From contig NZ_ASXG01000077.1 of assembly GCF_000411975.1 (NCBI RefSeq), positions 124,001 through 188,000 on the forward strand: 64,000 nt of DNA, in the 5' to 3' direction. This stretch comes from Amycolatopsis orientalis DSM 43388. GTDB lineage: Bacteria; Actinomycetota; Actinomycetes; Mycobacteriales; Pseudonocardiaceae. The position numbers were made by a program, and so were the translations under genes. Each line of letters starts with the position of its first letter. Within the stretch, counting starts at the first letter, position 1. The notes below the pieces were generated by a model. The model was not told where the DNA came from, made no database searches, and saw nothing but the letters and a program-made list of their open reading frames with translations. Of this stretch, positions 18,857 through 27,739 are shown one piece after another.

Positions 18857-19825
18857 TCAGCGGAACTCCTCGGCTGTCCGGTTCGGTTCCGTCCGGAATA
18901 CCTTCCGGTATGCGCCCGGCGTAACACCGACGACGTGGCCGAACTGGGAACGGAAATTGCTCGTCGTGGGAAATCCGGTCTGCGCGGCGATCCGGTCGAC
19001 GGTGTGGTCGGTGGTTTCGAGCAGTTCCTGTGCCTGCCGGATGCGCACCCCGGCCACCCATTGCATGGGACTTTGCCCGGTTTCTTCCTTGAAGCGCCTG
19101 GTGAGTGTGCGCACGCTCAGTCCCGCCGCGTCGGCGAGATCGGCGAGCGAGAGGTCCCGGTACGCGTTTTCCTCGATCCACGGCAATACCCGGTCGAGTG
19201 CGGTCGGGCGGCGGGGCGCGCGGTTGCGGACGATGTATTGCGCCTGTCCGCCGGGCCGGTGCAAGGGCGCGACAGCGAGGCGGGCGGCGTCGGCCGCGAC
19301 GACGCTTCCGTAATCGTTCTGGACAATGTGCAGGCACAGATCGATTCCGGCCACGGCTCCGGCGGACGTGAGGATTTTCCCGTTGTCGGTGTAAAGCACG
19401 TCGGGATTCACTCGGACCGCCGGGTATCTCCTGGCGAATTCGTCGGCGGCGAGCCAATGCGTGGTCGCGTCCCGGCCGTCGAGCAATCCCGCCTCGGCGA
19501 GGGTGAACGCCCCGACGCAGATCGACGCGATGCGCGTACCGCGGTCCGCGGCCGCGCGCAATGCGTCCAGGACGGCTGGCGGGGTCGGCGCCAGCGGGTT
19601 GTTCCGCCCGGGCACCACGATGAGGTCGACGCGCTGGAGGGCGTCGAGGCCCTCGTCGACCGCCAGTCGCAACGGGCCCGCGGTGACCTCGTGCTCCGGA
19701 CCGGCCACCAGCGTCCGGTACCCCGGCCGGCCGTCGGGGAGGCGCACGCGGCCGAAGGTCTCGATCGGCGTGGCCAGATCGAAGGCAATCGCGTCCGGCA
19801 GGGCGAGCACCGCTGTGGTGTACAT
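18857..19825 (-). CDS. GlxA-type transcriptional regulator (DJ-1/PfpI domain plus AraC HTH)
   Basis: The 322-residue product is read from ATG 19825 (MYTTAVLALPDAIAFDLATP); in-frame sequence upstream is not conserved-looking. The first 190 residues form a DJ-1/PfpI-like amidotransferase fold with a Cys elbow (RIASICVGAFTLAEAGLL). The last 100 residues are an AraC double HTH (LADAAGLSVRTLTRRFKEET; IAAQTGFPTTSNFRSQFGHV). It faces away from the DJ-1-like gene at 19948, its most likely target. Confidence 0.92.
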   Translation of the reverse strand: MYTTAVLALPDAIAFDLATPIETFGRVRLPDGRPGYRTLVAGPEHEVTAGPLRLAVDEGLDALQRVDLIVVPGRNNPLAPTPPAVLDALRAAADRGTRIASICVGAFTLAEAGLLDGRDATTHWLAADEFARRYPAVRVNPDVLYTDNGKILTSAGAVAGIDLCLHIVQNDYGSVVAADAARLAVAPLHRPGGQAQYIVRNRAPRRPTALDRVLPWIEENAYRDLSLADLADAAGLSVRTLTRRFKEETGQSPMQWVAGVRIRQAQELLETTDHTVDRIAAQTGFPTTSNFRSQFGHVVGVTPGAYRKVFRTEPNRTAEEFR

Positions 19826-19947
19826 CCCTGCAGAATAAGCCATCTGTGCGGTGGCCAGATCTGAGTGGAAGCTGTCCAGATAGCCACTGTGGAGATCATC
19901 GCGGATGCCTTTCGATGGAGGAAAGCGTCCAGCGAAAGGAACCACTC

Positions 19948-20589
19948 ATGCTTCGGGCCCAGTTCGTTCTCTTCGACGGGTTCGACCCGCTCGACGTCGT
20001 CGCGCCGTTCGAGGTGCTCACGGCGGGAAGCGGCTTTCTCGGGGGCAAGCTCGCCGTCGAACTCGTGAGCGCGGACGGCCCCGGCGTCGTGGGCTCCGGC
20101 AATCCCGGGCTCACTCTGACCGCGACCGCCGCGTTGGACCCGGACGCACCCGGCTACGTCCTGGTCCCCGGAGCCGCTGGCCCGGTGGACGGCGATCCCG
20201 ACGCGGGCGTCGAAACCATCCCGGTCCTTCTGTCGCACTTCGCGTCGAGCGACGCCATGCCGTTGCTGCGTCGCGCGTTCGACAATCCGGACTGCACGAT
20301 CGCGACCGTATGCGGGGGTTCGCTCGCGTTGGCGATGGCGGGATTGCTCGAAGGCCGCACCGCGACGACGCACGCGCTCGGCATCGACCTGCTCGACGCG
20401 ACCGGCGTGCACACCGTCCGTGCCCGCGTCGTGGACGACGGCGACCTGATCAGCGGCGGTGGCGTTACTTCCGGGCTCGATGTGGCTCTGTACGTGCTGG
20501 AGCGGGATTTCGGCTCGCACACCGCGCACGCCGTCGAAGAGCTTTTCGAATACGAACGGCGCGGCACCACCTGGAAAGCGTCGCACTGA
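19948..20589 (+). CDS. DJ-1/PfpI family protein, isonitrile hydratase-like
   Basis: The 213-residue product begins MLRAQFVLFDGFDPLDVVAP, and the nucleophile elbow is IATVCGGSLALAMAGLLEGR with the Cys as presumed nucleophile. ATG 19948 is chosen because gaaagga at 19934-19940 precedes it and the conserved fold starts there. Relatives include isonitrile hydratases and the ligand domains of GlxA regulators. It lies divergent from such a regulator and leads a four-gene run to 21623. Confidence 0.88.
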   Translation: MLRAQFVLFDGFDPLDVVAPFEVLTAGSGFLGGKLAVELVSADGPGVVGSGNPGLTLTATAALDPDAPGYVLVPGAAGPVDGDPDAGVETIPVLLSHFASSDAMPLLRRAFDNPDCTIATVCGGSLALAMAGLLEGRTATTHALGIDLLDATGVHTVRARVVDDGDLISGGGVTSGLDVALYVLERDFGSHTAHAVEELFEYERRGTTWKASH

Positions 20590-20599
20590 AGGGAAACAG

Positions 20600-20905
20600 A
20601 TGAACACCATTGCCGGCACCTGGCTGCTGCGGATGAAAACCCCGATCGGCACCATGGAAGCCACTTATACCTTCGAAGAAACGGACGGCGTGCTCCGCGG
20701 CAGCGCGAGCGGATTCGGGGAAACTACTCCGCTTACCGATCTCGAGGCCGAGGGAAACCGGTTTAGCTGGCGGCAGCGCATCACCCGGCCGATGCGCCTC
20801 AACCTCGACTATTCCGTCGTAGTCGACGGCGATTCCCTCTCCGGCGAATCCCGTGCCGGACGGCTCCCGCGCACGAGCGTGACCGGTGAACGGATCTCCG
20901 CGTGA
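20600..20905 (+). CDS. Small conserved hypothetical protein
   Basis: The 101-residue product (MNTIAGTWLLRMKTPIGTME...) has alternating strands and no membrane segment. It looks like a small lipocalin/beta-barrel-like domain, but I do not recognise a characterised family. The start has gaaggga at 20588-20594. GTGA overlap with the next gene puts it in the DJ-1 operon. Confidence 0.75.
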   Translation: MNTIAGTWLLRMKTPIGTMEATYTFEETDGVLRGSASGFGETTPLTDLEAEGNRFSWRQRITRPMRLNLDYSVVVDGDSLSGESRAGRLPRTSVTGERISA

Positions 20906-21351
20906 ACGCTTTCCTGCTTTCCGTGCACGTACTGGCCGCCATCCTCGCCATCGGCCCGGTCGCCGTCGCCGCGAGCATGTTCCCGAGCGCGGCCCGGCTC
21001 GCCTCCGACGACCCGAAGAAGGCCGCGACGGTGCAGATTCTCCATCGCACGACTCGGGTATACGCGGTGCTCGGGGCGCTGGTCCCGGTCTTCGGCCTCG
21101 CGACTGGCGCCCGGATCGGCGTGCTGGGAAATGCCTGGCTGATCGTCTCGCTGGTGCTGACGGTCGCCGCCGCCGGAATTTTGGTCGGAGTGGTTCTGCC
21201 GGGACAGAAACGCATTGTCGATGCACTCGGTTCGGACCGGCCGGCGCCGGTTCGCCTGGCAATGCCGACCGGCATCTTCAACCTGCTTTGGGCGGCGGTG
21301 GTCGTGTTGATGATCTACCGCCCCGGCTCGACGACGGGAGTGGGATTGTGA
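20902..21351 (+). CDS. Integral membrane protein, DUF2269-like
   Basis: The 149-residue product starts at GTG 20902 and has four predicted helices (FLLSVHVLAAILAIGPVAVA; VYAVLGALVPVFGLATGA; WLIVSLVLTVAAAGILVGVV; LAMPTGIFNLLWAAVVVLMI). It resembles the DUF2269 family of small membrane proteins with unknown function. It overlaps both neighbours by 4 bp. Confidence 0.7.
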   Translation: MNAFLLSVHVLAAILAIGPVAVAASMFPSAARLASDDPKKAATVQILHRTTRVYAVLGALVPVFGLATGARIGVLGNAWLIVSLVLTVAAAGILVGVVLPGQKRIVDALGSDRPAPVRLAMPTGIFNLLWAAVVVLMIYRPGSTTGVGL

Positions 21352-21623
21352 GCCCGCGAAGGATTCTGGAAATCATCGGTGCGGTGGAGCTGGTGACGCT
21401 GGTGCTGATGCTGGGAAACCTCGTCACTGTGCATCAGCCGGAGGTTTCCCAGGTGCTGGGTCCGGTGCACGGATTGGCTTACACGGCAACGGTGCTCGCC
21501 GCGGTGCTGGTCATGGACGGCCGCCATCGGGTGTGGCTGCTGGCGTTGCTTCCGGGGATCGGCGGGCTTCTTTCCGCTCGGGCCGCTTCGTCGCGGAGAA
21601 CTCCCTCGGCGGGAGGCGCCTAA
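21348..21623 (+). CDS. Small membrane protein, DUF3817-like
   Basis: The 91-residue product starts at GTG 21348 in a GTGA overlap with the previous gene. Three hydrophobic stretches with the pattern ILEIIGAVELVTLVLMLGNL ... GPVHGLAYTATVLAAVL resemble the DUF3817 membrane family. The 3' end overlaps the convergent LuxR gene by 4 bp. Function unknown. Confidence 0.7.
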   Translation: MSPRRILEIIGAVELVTLVLMLGNLVTVHQPEVSQVLGPVHGLAYTATVLAAVLVMDGRHRVWLLALLPGIGGLLSARAASSRRTPSAGGA

Positions 21624-24280
21624 CTCGGATCCCGGAGATCAGGCATGTCTCTGAGCTGTCTCCGTGACGTGATCCCGAGTTTCCGAAAGATATTCCGCAG
21701 GTGCGCATCCACCGTCCGCGGACTGAGGAACAACCGGGTAGCCACCTCCTTGGAAGTCGCCCCGGCAGCGACCTCGCGCGCGATGTGCATTTCTTGCATC
21801 GTCAGCCGGTCATAGGTATGCGCCGAACGGCTGCGCGCCACTTCCCCGGTCGCGCGCAGCTCGTCGGCGGCCCGTCGGGCGAAGGCTTCCAGTCCGATGT
21901 TCGACAACTGCTCATGCGCCGCACGCAACTGCGCACGGGCGTCTCGGCGACGACCCGCGCGGCGCAGCCATTCCCCGTACCGCAAGTGCGCTCGCGCAGT
22001 CTGCACGGAAAGCGGGCTGTCGGCGAGATACGAGAGCGCCGCGACGTAGTCATCCTCCGCGTCGTTGACCATCGCCCGCGCCCCAGCCGCGACGCCGAGC
22101 GCGAAGTCGGTGCCCGCCGGTTCCGCGCGCTCGGCCAGCGCGTCCAGCGCGGACCGGGCGACGGCGTCCTCCCCGCACCGCACGGCGGCCTCGATTTGCT
22201 CGGGCAGCGCGATGCCGGTGAGGAAGAGATCGCCGCTCGCGACCGCGTGCGTCGCGGACTCCAGGGCGGCGGGGTAGTCGCCGAGGCCGTTGTGCAGCAC
22301 GGCCATCGCCCAGTGCGCGTTCGCGGTCAGCTGGCCGGTCTGCCGACTCGTCGCCTCGGCGAACAGGTCGAACACCTCCTGCCGGCGTCCGCGGATCGCC
22401 GCCAGGTGCATCCGGGGATAGAGCTGCGGAGGGTCGCCGAGGGCGTCGGCGATGGCTTCTTCCTCGGCGATCGCGGCCATCGCCTGGCCGAAGTTCCCGG
22501 CGAACACCGCGGAGAGCGCGGCCTGCGACAGCCCGAGCCGGACGGTCATCGGCGAGCCGGTCGTCTGTCCCGTCCGCGTCAGCCAGTCGACGATCGTCCG
22601 GTGCAGGTCGAGATCCCACAGTTCGCCCGCGAGCACGGTGGCCAGTGCGGGGGTACGGGTCCAGTCGTCGCCGGCGAGGGCTTGCCGGATCGCCGGGATC
22701 CCGGCACGGTGCCCTTCGGCGGTCAAGCGCACGAGCGCGGTGAGCAGGTCCGGCGGTCCGGCCGTGGGAGCCGCGGCGAGCACCCGGTCCAGCACGCCCG
22801 CGGCCCTCCCGACGACGAGCCCCATCTCCAGCGCCGCGACCAAGAACTCGCGCGACCGTTCCCGATCGGTGGCGGGGAGCTGCTGCGCGGCCCGCAGGAT
22901 GATTTCCGCGCCGCGAACCGCCCCGTCCGCGCCCTGGACGAAGGCGATCTGCCCGCGCAGGAGTTCGGCGGAGGCGCGTTGGGGGATCGCCAACGTCGAG
23001 GTGTCGATGCTGGTCAGGAGGCCCGCTGCGGCTTCCGCACGGCCGGCTGCGAGGGTCGCTTGGGCGGCGGCGAGAGTGCGCTCGACCTTCTTGCCGTGGC
23101 CGAGCGACAGCGCGGCGGCCCGTTCGAGGAACGCGGCGGCGGCCGCTACGCCGCCCCGGGCTTGCGCGCGGGACGCCGACGTCTCCAGCTCCGCCGCGAC
23201 CTCCTCGTCCGGCCCGGCGGTGGCCTGCGCACGGTGCCAAGCGCGCCGGTCTTCAGCCGTGTCGGGGTCGGTCGAGTCGGCCAGCGCCCGATGGGCCGCC
23301 CGCCGCTGTGGTGGCTCAGCCGCGCGATAAGCGGCCGAGCGCGCGAGCGGATGACAGAACCGCGCGCGGGTGTCGAACTGGATCAGCCCGGACGCCTCCG
23401 CCGCGGCGCTCGCGGCGGACACGTCGAGGTTCAGCCGCCGGGCGGCCGCCCAGAGCAGGGCCGGGTCGCCGGTGGGGTCGGCGCTGGCGAGAACCAGCAG
23501 TTCCCGCGCGTCCGGGGGCAGGTCCGCCATGCGAGAGAGGAAACTCCGCTCGATCCGGCTCGCGACCGGCGACGGCGTCGGCAGCGCGAAACCGCCTGCT
23601 TTCGGCAGCTCGATCAGGGCCAGCGGATTGCCGCGCGCCTCGGCGAGCAGGCGATCGCGCACCCGCTCGTCCAGCGTCCCGGTCTTCTCCCGCGCCAGCA
23701 GGTCGCGGGCGTGCGCGTCGCTCAGCCCGCGGATGGCCAGCCCGGGCAGTTCGTCGAGCCCGGGGACCGGCTCCTGGTCGCGGGCGGCGAACACCATCGC
23801 GATCGGTTCGGCCGCGATGCGCCTGGCGAGGAACGTCAACGCGCGCGCCGAGGCGGCGTCCAGCCAGTGCGCGTCGTCGATCAGGCAGAGCAGCGGACGC
23901 TCCGCCGCGGCTGAGGCGAGCAGTTCGAGGGCGGCGAGGCCGACGCGGAACGGGTCCGGCGCGCCCTCTGCCAGGCCTAACGCGACCAGGAGGGAGTCGC
24001 GGTAGGGCGTCGCGAGGGAGTCGAGATGCGTCAGCACGGGAACGCACAGCTGGTGCAGCGCGGCGAACGGCAGCTCGCCCTCGAACTCCGAACCGGACGC
24101 GCGGATGCGCTGGAACCGGTCCGCCGCCTGCTCGACGTGGTCCAGCAGCGCGCTCTTGCCGATGCCCGGCTCGCCACGCAGGACGAGCACCCCGCCCTCG
24201 CCTTGTTCCGCTGCCCGGACCAGCGCGAGGAGGCGCTCGATCTCGTCGTGCCGGCCGAGGAGGGAGGACGTCGTGGGCAT
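21620..24280 (-). CDS. Large ATP-binding LuxR family regulator (LAL)
   Basis: The 886-residue product has an N-terminal STAND-type ATPase with Walker A GEPGIGKS (36-43) and Walker B LLCLIDDAHWLD near 130. Then comes a helical repeat region of about 500 residues and a C-terminal LuxR HTH (MQEMHIAREVAAGATSKEVA; LFLSPRTVDAHLRNIFRKLG). LAL regulators such as MalT activate transcription after ligand and ATP binding. It is divergent from the NmrA/Dabb pair (114 bp between starts), a plausible target. Confidence 0.95.
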   Translation of the reverse strand: MPTTSSLLGRHDEIERLLALVRAAEQGEGGVLVLRGEPGIGKSALLDHVEQAADRFQRIRASGSEFEGELPFAALHQLCVPVLTHLDSLATPYRDSLLVALGLAEGAPDPFRVGLAALELLASAAAERPLLCLIDDAHWLDAASARALTFLARRIAAEPIAMVFAARDQEPVPGLDELPGLAIRGLSDAHARDLLAREKTGTLDERVRDRLLAEARGNPLALIELPKAGGFALPTPSPVASRIERSFLSRMADLPPDARELLVLASADPTGDPALLWAAARRLNLDVSAASAAAEASGLIQFDTRARFCHPLARSAAYRAAEPPQRRAAHRALADSTDPDTAEDRRAWHRAQATAGPDEEVAAELETSASRAQARGGVAAAAAFLERAAALSLGHGKKVERTLAAAQATLAAGRAEAAAGLLTSIDTSTLAIPQRASAELLRGQIAFVQGADGAVRGAEIILRAAQQLPATDRERSREFLVAALEMGLVVGRAAGVLDRVLAAAPTAGPPDLLTALVRLTAEGHRAGIPAIRQALAGDDWTRTPALATVLAGELWDLDLHRTIVDWLTRTGQTTGSPMTVRLGLSQAALSAVFAGNFGQAMAAIAEEEAIADALGDPPQLYPRMHLAAIRGRRQEVFDLFAEATSRQTGQLTANAHWAMAVLHNGLGDYPAALESATHAVASGDLFLTGIALPEQIEAAVRCGEDAVARSALDALAERAEPAGTDFALGVAAGARAMVNDAEDDYVAALSYLADSPLSVQTARAHLRYGEWLRRAGRRRDARAQLRAAHEQLSNIGLEAFARRAADELRATGEVARSRSAHTYDRLTMQEMHIAREVAAGATSKEVATRLFLSPRTVDAHLRNIFRKLGITSRRQLRDMPDLRDPS

Positions 24281-24394
24281 GGTCCGAACCTTAGGACAGC
24301 CCTAGGCAGGCGAAGTAGGCGATTGTCACCGACGCGAGCGAGCGGGCTTCCCGGCGATGGTGGGGCAGGCCAGCCGAGGAAAGGAAGTTCCACA

Positions 24395-25237
24395 ATGGAC
24401 ACTGTGCTCGTCACCGGCGCGACCGGAACCGTCGGGTCCGCGCTGATTCCCGCTCTGCAAGCCCGCGGCAGCACCGTCCGCGCGATGACGCGGGGCCGCC
24501 CGCTCGACGGGGTGGAGACCGTGGTCGCCGACCTGCGGGACCCGGCCTCGATCGCCGTGGCGCTGAAGGGGGTCGACGCGGTCTTCCTCAACAGCCCGTC
24601 CGCGCCGGACGCCGCCGAGCTGCAGATCCAGTTCGCGAACCTGGCGCGCGACGCCGGGGTCGGCCGGCTCGTGCTGCTCTCCCAGTACGCCGCCCGCGCC
24701 GATTCGCCGGTGCGGTTCCTGCGCTGGCACGCCGAAGTCGAGGCGCACGTCGAGAAGCTCGGGCTCGACTACACCGTGCTCCGCCCCAACCTCTACCTGC
24801 AGGCGCTGCTCAACTTCTCCGCCACCGTCGCGCAAGGCTTCCTCGCCGCGCCCATCGGCGACGCGCCCGTCAGCGCGATCGACACCAGAGATATCTCAGC
24901 CGCCGCCGCTGCGGTACTGACCACCACCGGGCACTCCGGCCGCACCTATACCCTCACCGGCCCGCGCGCGGTGACCCACGCCCAGATCGCCGAAGCACTC
25001 TCCTCCGCCACCGGACGGGACATCGTCTTCCGCGACGCGCCCGCCGACCAGTTCGCCGCCGCGCTGACCGGGCTGCTCCCGTCGTGGCAGATCAGCGGCC
25101 TGGTCGAGGACTACGCGCACTATTCCCGGGGCGAGGCCGCCGAGGTGCACGACTCGGTCGCTGACCTCACCGGACGCCCGGCCCGTGACCTCACCGATTT
25201 CGCCCACGACTACGCCGCCGCGTTCGCGGCCTTCTGA
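24395..25237 (+). CDS. NmrA-like NAD(P)-binding oxidoreductase
   Basis: The 280-residue product begins with a dinucleotide-binding motif (VLVTGATGTVGSALIPAL) and carries a typical atypical-SDR core (GVDAVFLNSPSA; LDYTVLRPNLYLQALLNF). ATG 24395 is preceded by aggaaaggaag at 24378-24388. NmrA-like and TMR-like proteins bind NAD(P) and often reduce quinones or sense redox state. Followed after 12 bp by a Dabb protein in the same operon. Confidence 0.9.
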   Translation: MDTVLVTGATGTVGSALIPALQARGSTVRAMTRGRPLDGVETVVADLRDPASIAVALKGVDAVFLNSPSAPDAAELQIQFANLARDAGVGRLVLLSQYAARADSPVRFLRWHAEVEAHVEKLGLDYTVLRPNLYLQALLNFSATVAQGFLAAPIGDAPVSAIDTRDISAAAAAVLTTTGHSGRTYTLTGPRAVTHAQIAEALSSATGRDIVFRDAPADQFAAALTGLLPSWQISGLVEDYAHYSRGEAAEVHDSVADLTGRPARDLTDFAHDYAAAFAAF

Positions 25238-25249
25238 AAGGCAATTCCG

Positions 25250-25666
25250 ATGATTTACCACAGCATCCGGTTCGCGCTCAAGCCTGAGGTCACGCCGGAG
25301 GAAAAGGCCGCTGTCGTCGCGAAAATGCACGAGCTGTTCGCGGCGATCCCGGCCGTCAGGACACGGATCGTCGGCGCCGATTTCGGCGGCAAGTACGAGC
25401 TGGGCACCGTATTGGTGATCGAGGACATCGAGGGGTACGCGGAGTACCTGAACCATCCCGCGCACTTGGAACTGGACCGGGTCGGGCTTCCGCTGGTGCG
25501 GGAGTTCGTGTCGTCCGACATCACCGACGACCCGGACCCGGAGATCGGCGCCAAGATCGCCGAGGTGCACCGGAGCCGGTTCGAGAACGTGCCGGACATC
25601 GCGGACCTCATCTCCGGCCTCGCCGAGTACACCGGCAGCGCGGCACCGGGGAAACACGGCAACTGA
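25250..25666 (+). CDS. Dabb (stress-responsive A/B barrel) domain protein
   Basis: The 138-residue product begins MIYHSIRFALKPEVTPEEKA and continues with a ferredoxin-like barrel (YELGTVLVIEDIEGYAEYLN HPAH region). Dabb proteins are dimeric alpha/beta barrels, some acting as cyclases or monooxygenases on polyketide-like substrates. The extra C-terminal third is not typical. A terminator hairpin follows 8 bp after the stop. Confidence 0.85.
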   Translation: MIYHSIRFALKPEVTPEEKAAVVAKMHELFAAIPAVRTRIVGADFGGKYELGTVLVIEDIEGYAEYLNHPAHLELDRVGLPLVREFVSSDITDDPDPEIGAKIAEVHRSRFENVPDIADLISGLAEYTGSAAPGKHGN

Positions 25667-25674
25667 CAGACAAC

Positions 25675-25703
25675 GGGCGCGGTCTCTTCCGGGAACCGCG
25701 CCC
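25675..25703 (+). terminator. Stem-loop after the Dabb gene
   Basis: A perfect 9-bp stem (25675-25683 with 25695-25703) has an 11-nt loop and starts 8 nt after the stop codon. No T-tract. Confidence 0.7.
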
Positions 25704-25764
25704 CGCCGCGGTTAATTCGGTCGCGTGCCGCCCGGCTCGGTGCGTATGCTGCGGTCAGTTGCTG

Positions 25765-25936
25765 CCGTTCATCGGAGAGGTGCCTTGATCTTCTGAGGTG
25801 TATGGACACCGCGATCCCGGGTTTCTTCCGCCCGTCGCGCGCGTCTGGCCTCGGATGACGGCAATCCGTCCCGTACCTGGGTGTGCCCGCGCGGTGTCTC
25901 CGCGTTCTTGTCCATCGCGAACGGGGAGGTACGCCT
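25765..25936 (+). promoter_or_regulatory. Leader of the ABC-F gene with possible attenuator
   Basis: The leader holds a Shine-Dalgarno-like ggagagg (25774-25780), then within a few bases TTG ATC TTC TGA (25786-25797), a possible three-codon reading frame. Further on are a gacgg/ccgtc stem (25857-25870) and a cgcgg/ccgcg hairpin (25890-25894 with 25900-25904) followed by ttcttgt. Antibiotic-resistance ABC-F genes are often controlled by ribosome stalling on tiny upstream frames. The match here is suggestive only. Confidence 0.35.
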
Positions 25937-27535
25937 GTGTCTTCGTCCATTTTGTGCTCGGACCTCAGCTTCGCCTGGCCGGACGGCGACGTTGTCTTCG
26001 ACCGGTTCTCGCTGGCGATCGGCGAGGGCCGCACCGGCTTGATCGGCCGGAACGGGTCCGGGAAATCCACCCTTCTCCGCCTGGTCGCCGGCGAACTGCG
26101 TCCGGCGGCCGGCTCGATCAGCGTGTCCGGCGAACTCGGCTACCTGCCGCAGAACCTGGCCCTCGCCGCCGAACGCCGCGTCGACCAGGTGCTCGGCCTG
26201 GCCGACGTCCGAGCGGCACTCGACGCGATCGAACGCGGGGAAGCCGACGAACGCCATTTCGCGACCGTCGGCGAGCAGTGGGACGTCGAGGAACGCACCC
26301 GCGCGATCCTCGACCAGTTCGGCCTCGCGCACGTCGCCCTCGACGTCCGGGCGGGAGAGCTGTCCGGCGGCGAACTGATCCTGCTCGGCCTCGCCGCGCA
26401 GTTTCTGCGGCAGCCGGACGTGCTCGTGCTCGACGAACCGACCAACAACCTGGACCTGCGGGCCCGGCGGCTGGTCGGCGAGGCGGTCCGGGCGTGGAAA
26501 GGAGTGCTGGTGCTGGTATCTCACGACCGTGAGCTGCTGCGCCACGTCGACCGGATCGGAGAGCTCCGGTCCGGGGAGATGACCTTCTATGGCGGCAATC
26601 TGGAGGATTACGAGGCGGCGGTGGCCGTCCAGCAGGAAGCGGCCGCGCGGATGCTGCGGGCCGCGGAGTCGGATCTGAAACGGCAGAAGCGGGAGCTGAT
26701 CGAGGCGCGGACGAAACTGGATCGGCGGGCCCGGTACGGCCGGAAGCAGTGGGAAAACAAGCGCGAGCCCAAGGTGCGGATGCGCAAACGGCAGGAGGAC
26801 GCGGAAATCGCCGCGGGCAAGCACCGCACGCTGCACCTCGACAAGGTGGCGGAGGCGAAGGACCGGGTGAAGGAGGCGGAGGAAGCGGTTCGCGCCGATG
26901 CCGAGATCCGGATCGATCTTCCGGACACCTCGGTGCCGTCCGGAAAAGAAGTGCTCACCCTGTCCGATGTGGAGCTTCGGAACGGCCTCGCGGTGAACCT
27001 CGCGCTGCGCGGACCGGAACGGATCGCGCTGGTGGGACCGAACGGTTCCGGCAAGACCACGCTGCTGGAGACGATCGCCGGGGCGATCGAGCCGCGCTCC
27101 GGAGCGGTCCAGGTCCCGGTGCCGGTGCGCTGGCTGCCGCAACGGCTAGACCTCCTGGACGACACGGTGTCGGCGGCGCAGAACGTGGCGCGGGCGGCCC
27201 CCTCCGCGTCGGACAACGAGATCCGTGCCCACCTCGCCCGGTTCTTGCTGCGCGGCGGCCGAGCCGACCAGCCAGCCGGAAGCCTTTCCGGCGGCGAACG
27301 TTTCCGGGCGACATTGGCGACGCTGCTCCTGGCCGAACCGGCACCGCAATTGCTGCTGCTGGACGAACCGACGAACAACCTGGACCTCGCCAGTGTCCGG
27401 CAGCTGTCACAGGCGCTGAAGTCGTACGCGGGCGCGCTGATCGTGGTCAGCCACGACCTCCCGTTCCTGCACACGATCGGTGCGACGAGATGGGTGCGGC
27501 TCGGCTCGGCGGTGGAGGAGGTCGAGGCGGGGTAG
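25937..27535 (+). CDS. ABC-F family ATPase
   Basis: The 532-residue product is read from GTG 25937, with ggggagg at 25923-25929. Two ABC domains are in tandem: Walker A GRNGSGKS (37-44) with LSGGELILLGLA and LVLDEPTNNLDL; then GPNGSGKTTLL with LSGGERFRATLA and LLLDEPTNNLDL. A charged linker rich in Lys/Arg/Glu lies between. There are no membrane segments. ABC-F proteins bind the ribosomal E site; the class includes macrolide/lincosamide/pleuromutilin protection factors and housekeeping EttA-like factors. A resistance role is possible because of the leader, but is not shown. Confidence 0.95.
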   Translation: MSSSILCSDLSFAWPDGDVVFDRFSLAIGEGRTGLIGRNGSGKSTLLRLVAGELRPAAGSISVSGELGYLPQNLALAAERRVDQVLGLADVRAALDAIERGEADERHFATVGEQWDVEERTRAILDQFGLAHVALDVRAGELSGGELILLGLAAQFLRQPDVLVLDEPTNNLDLRARRLVGEAVRAWKGVLVLVSHDRELLRHVDRIGELRSGEMTFYGGNLEDYEAAVAVQQEAAARMLRAAESDLKRQKRELIEARTKLDRRARYGRKQWENKREPKVRMRKRQEDAEIAAGKHRTLHLDKVAEAKDRVKEAEEAVRADAEIRIDLPDTSVPSGKEVLTLSDVELRNGLAVNLALRGPERIALVGPNGSGKTTLLETIAGAIEPRSGAVQVPVPVRWLPQRLDLLDDTVSAAQNVARAAPSASDNEIRAHLARFLLRGGRADQPAGSLSGGERFRATLATLLLAEPAPQLLLLDEPTNNLDLASVRQLSQALKSYAGALIVVSHDLPFLHTIGATRWVRLGSAVEEVEAG

Positions 27536-27697
27536 GGGTCGTCCGCGGGGTGCTCAGCCGTCGCTCCGGATCTCGTGCACCGGGCGGCGGCTCCGGCTAG
27601 CAGGATTAGGCCGGTCATTCCGCGCCGCATTGTTCGGCGACAGTGGTGTGGTGTTGCCGTCGCTGGACTTCGGCGGCCAGCCGAGCGGTTCCCGGGC

Positions 27698-27720
27698 GAA
27701 CAGTGTTCGTTCAACGAACG
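27698..27720. promoter_or_regulatory. Operator upstream of the TetR gene
   Basis: gaacagtgttcgttcaa (27698-27714) is identical over 17 bp to 28571-28587. It contains the palindrome gaacagtgttc, and a second palindrome cgttcaacgaacg lies at 27708-27720. It sits 20-42 bp before the TetR start and is probably the site of autoregulation. Confidence 0.75.
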
Positions 27721-27739
27721 GCCAGGATAGGGTGGGCGC

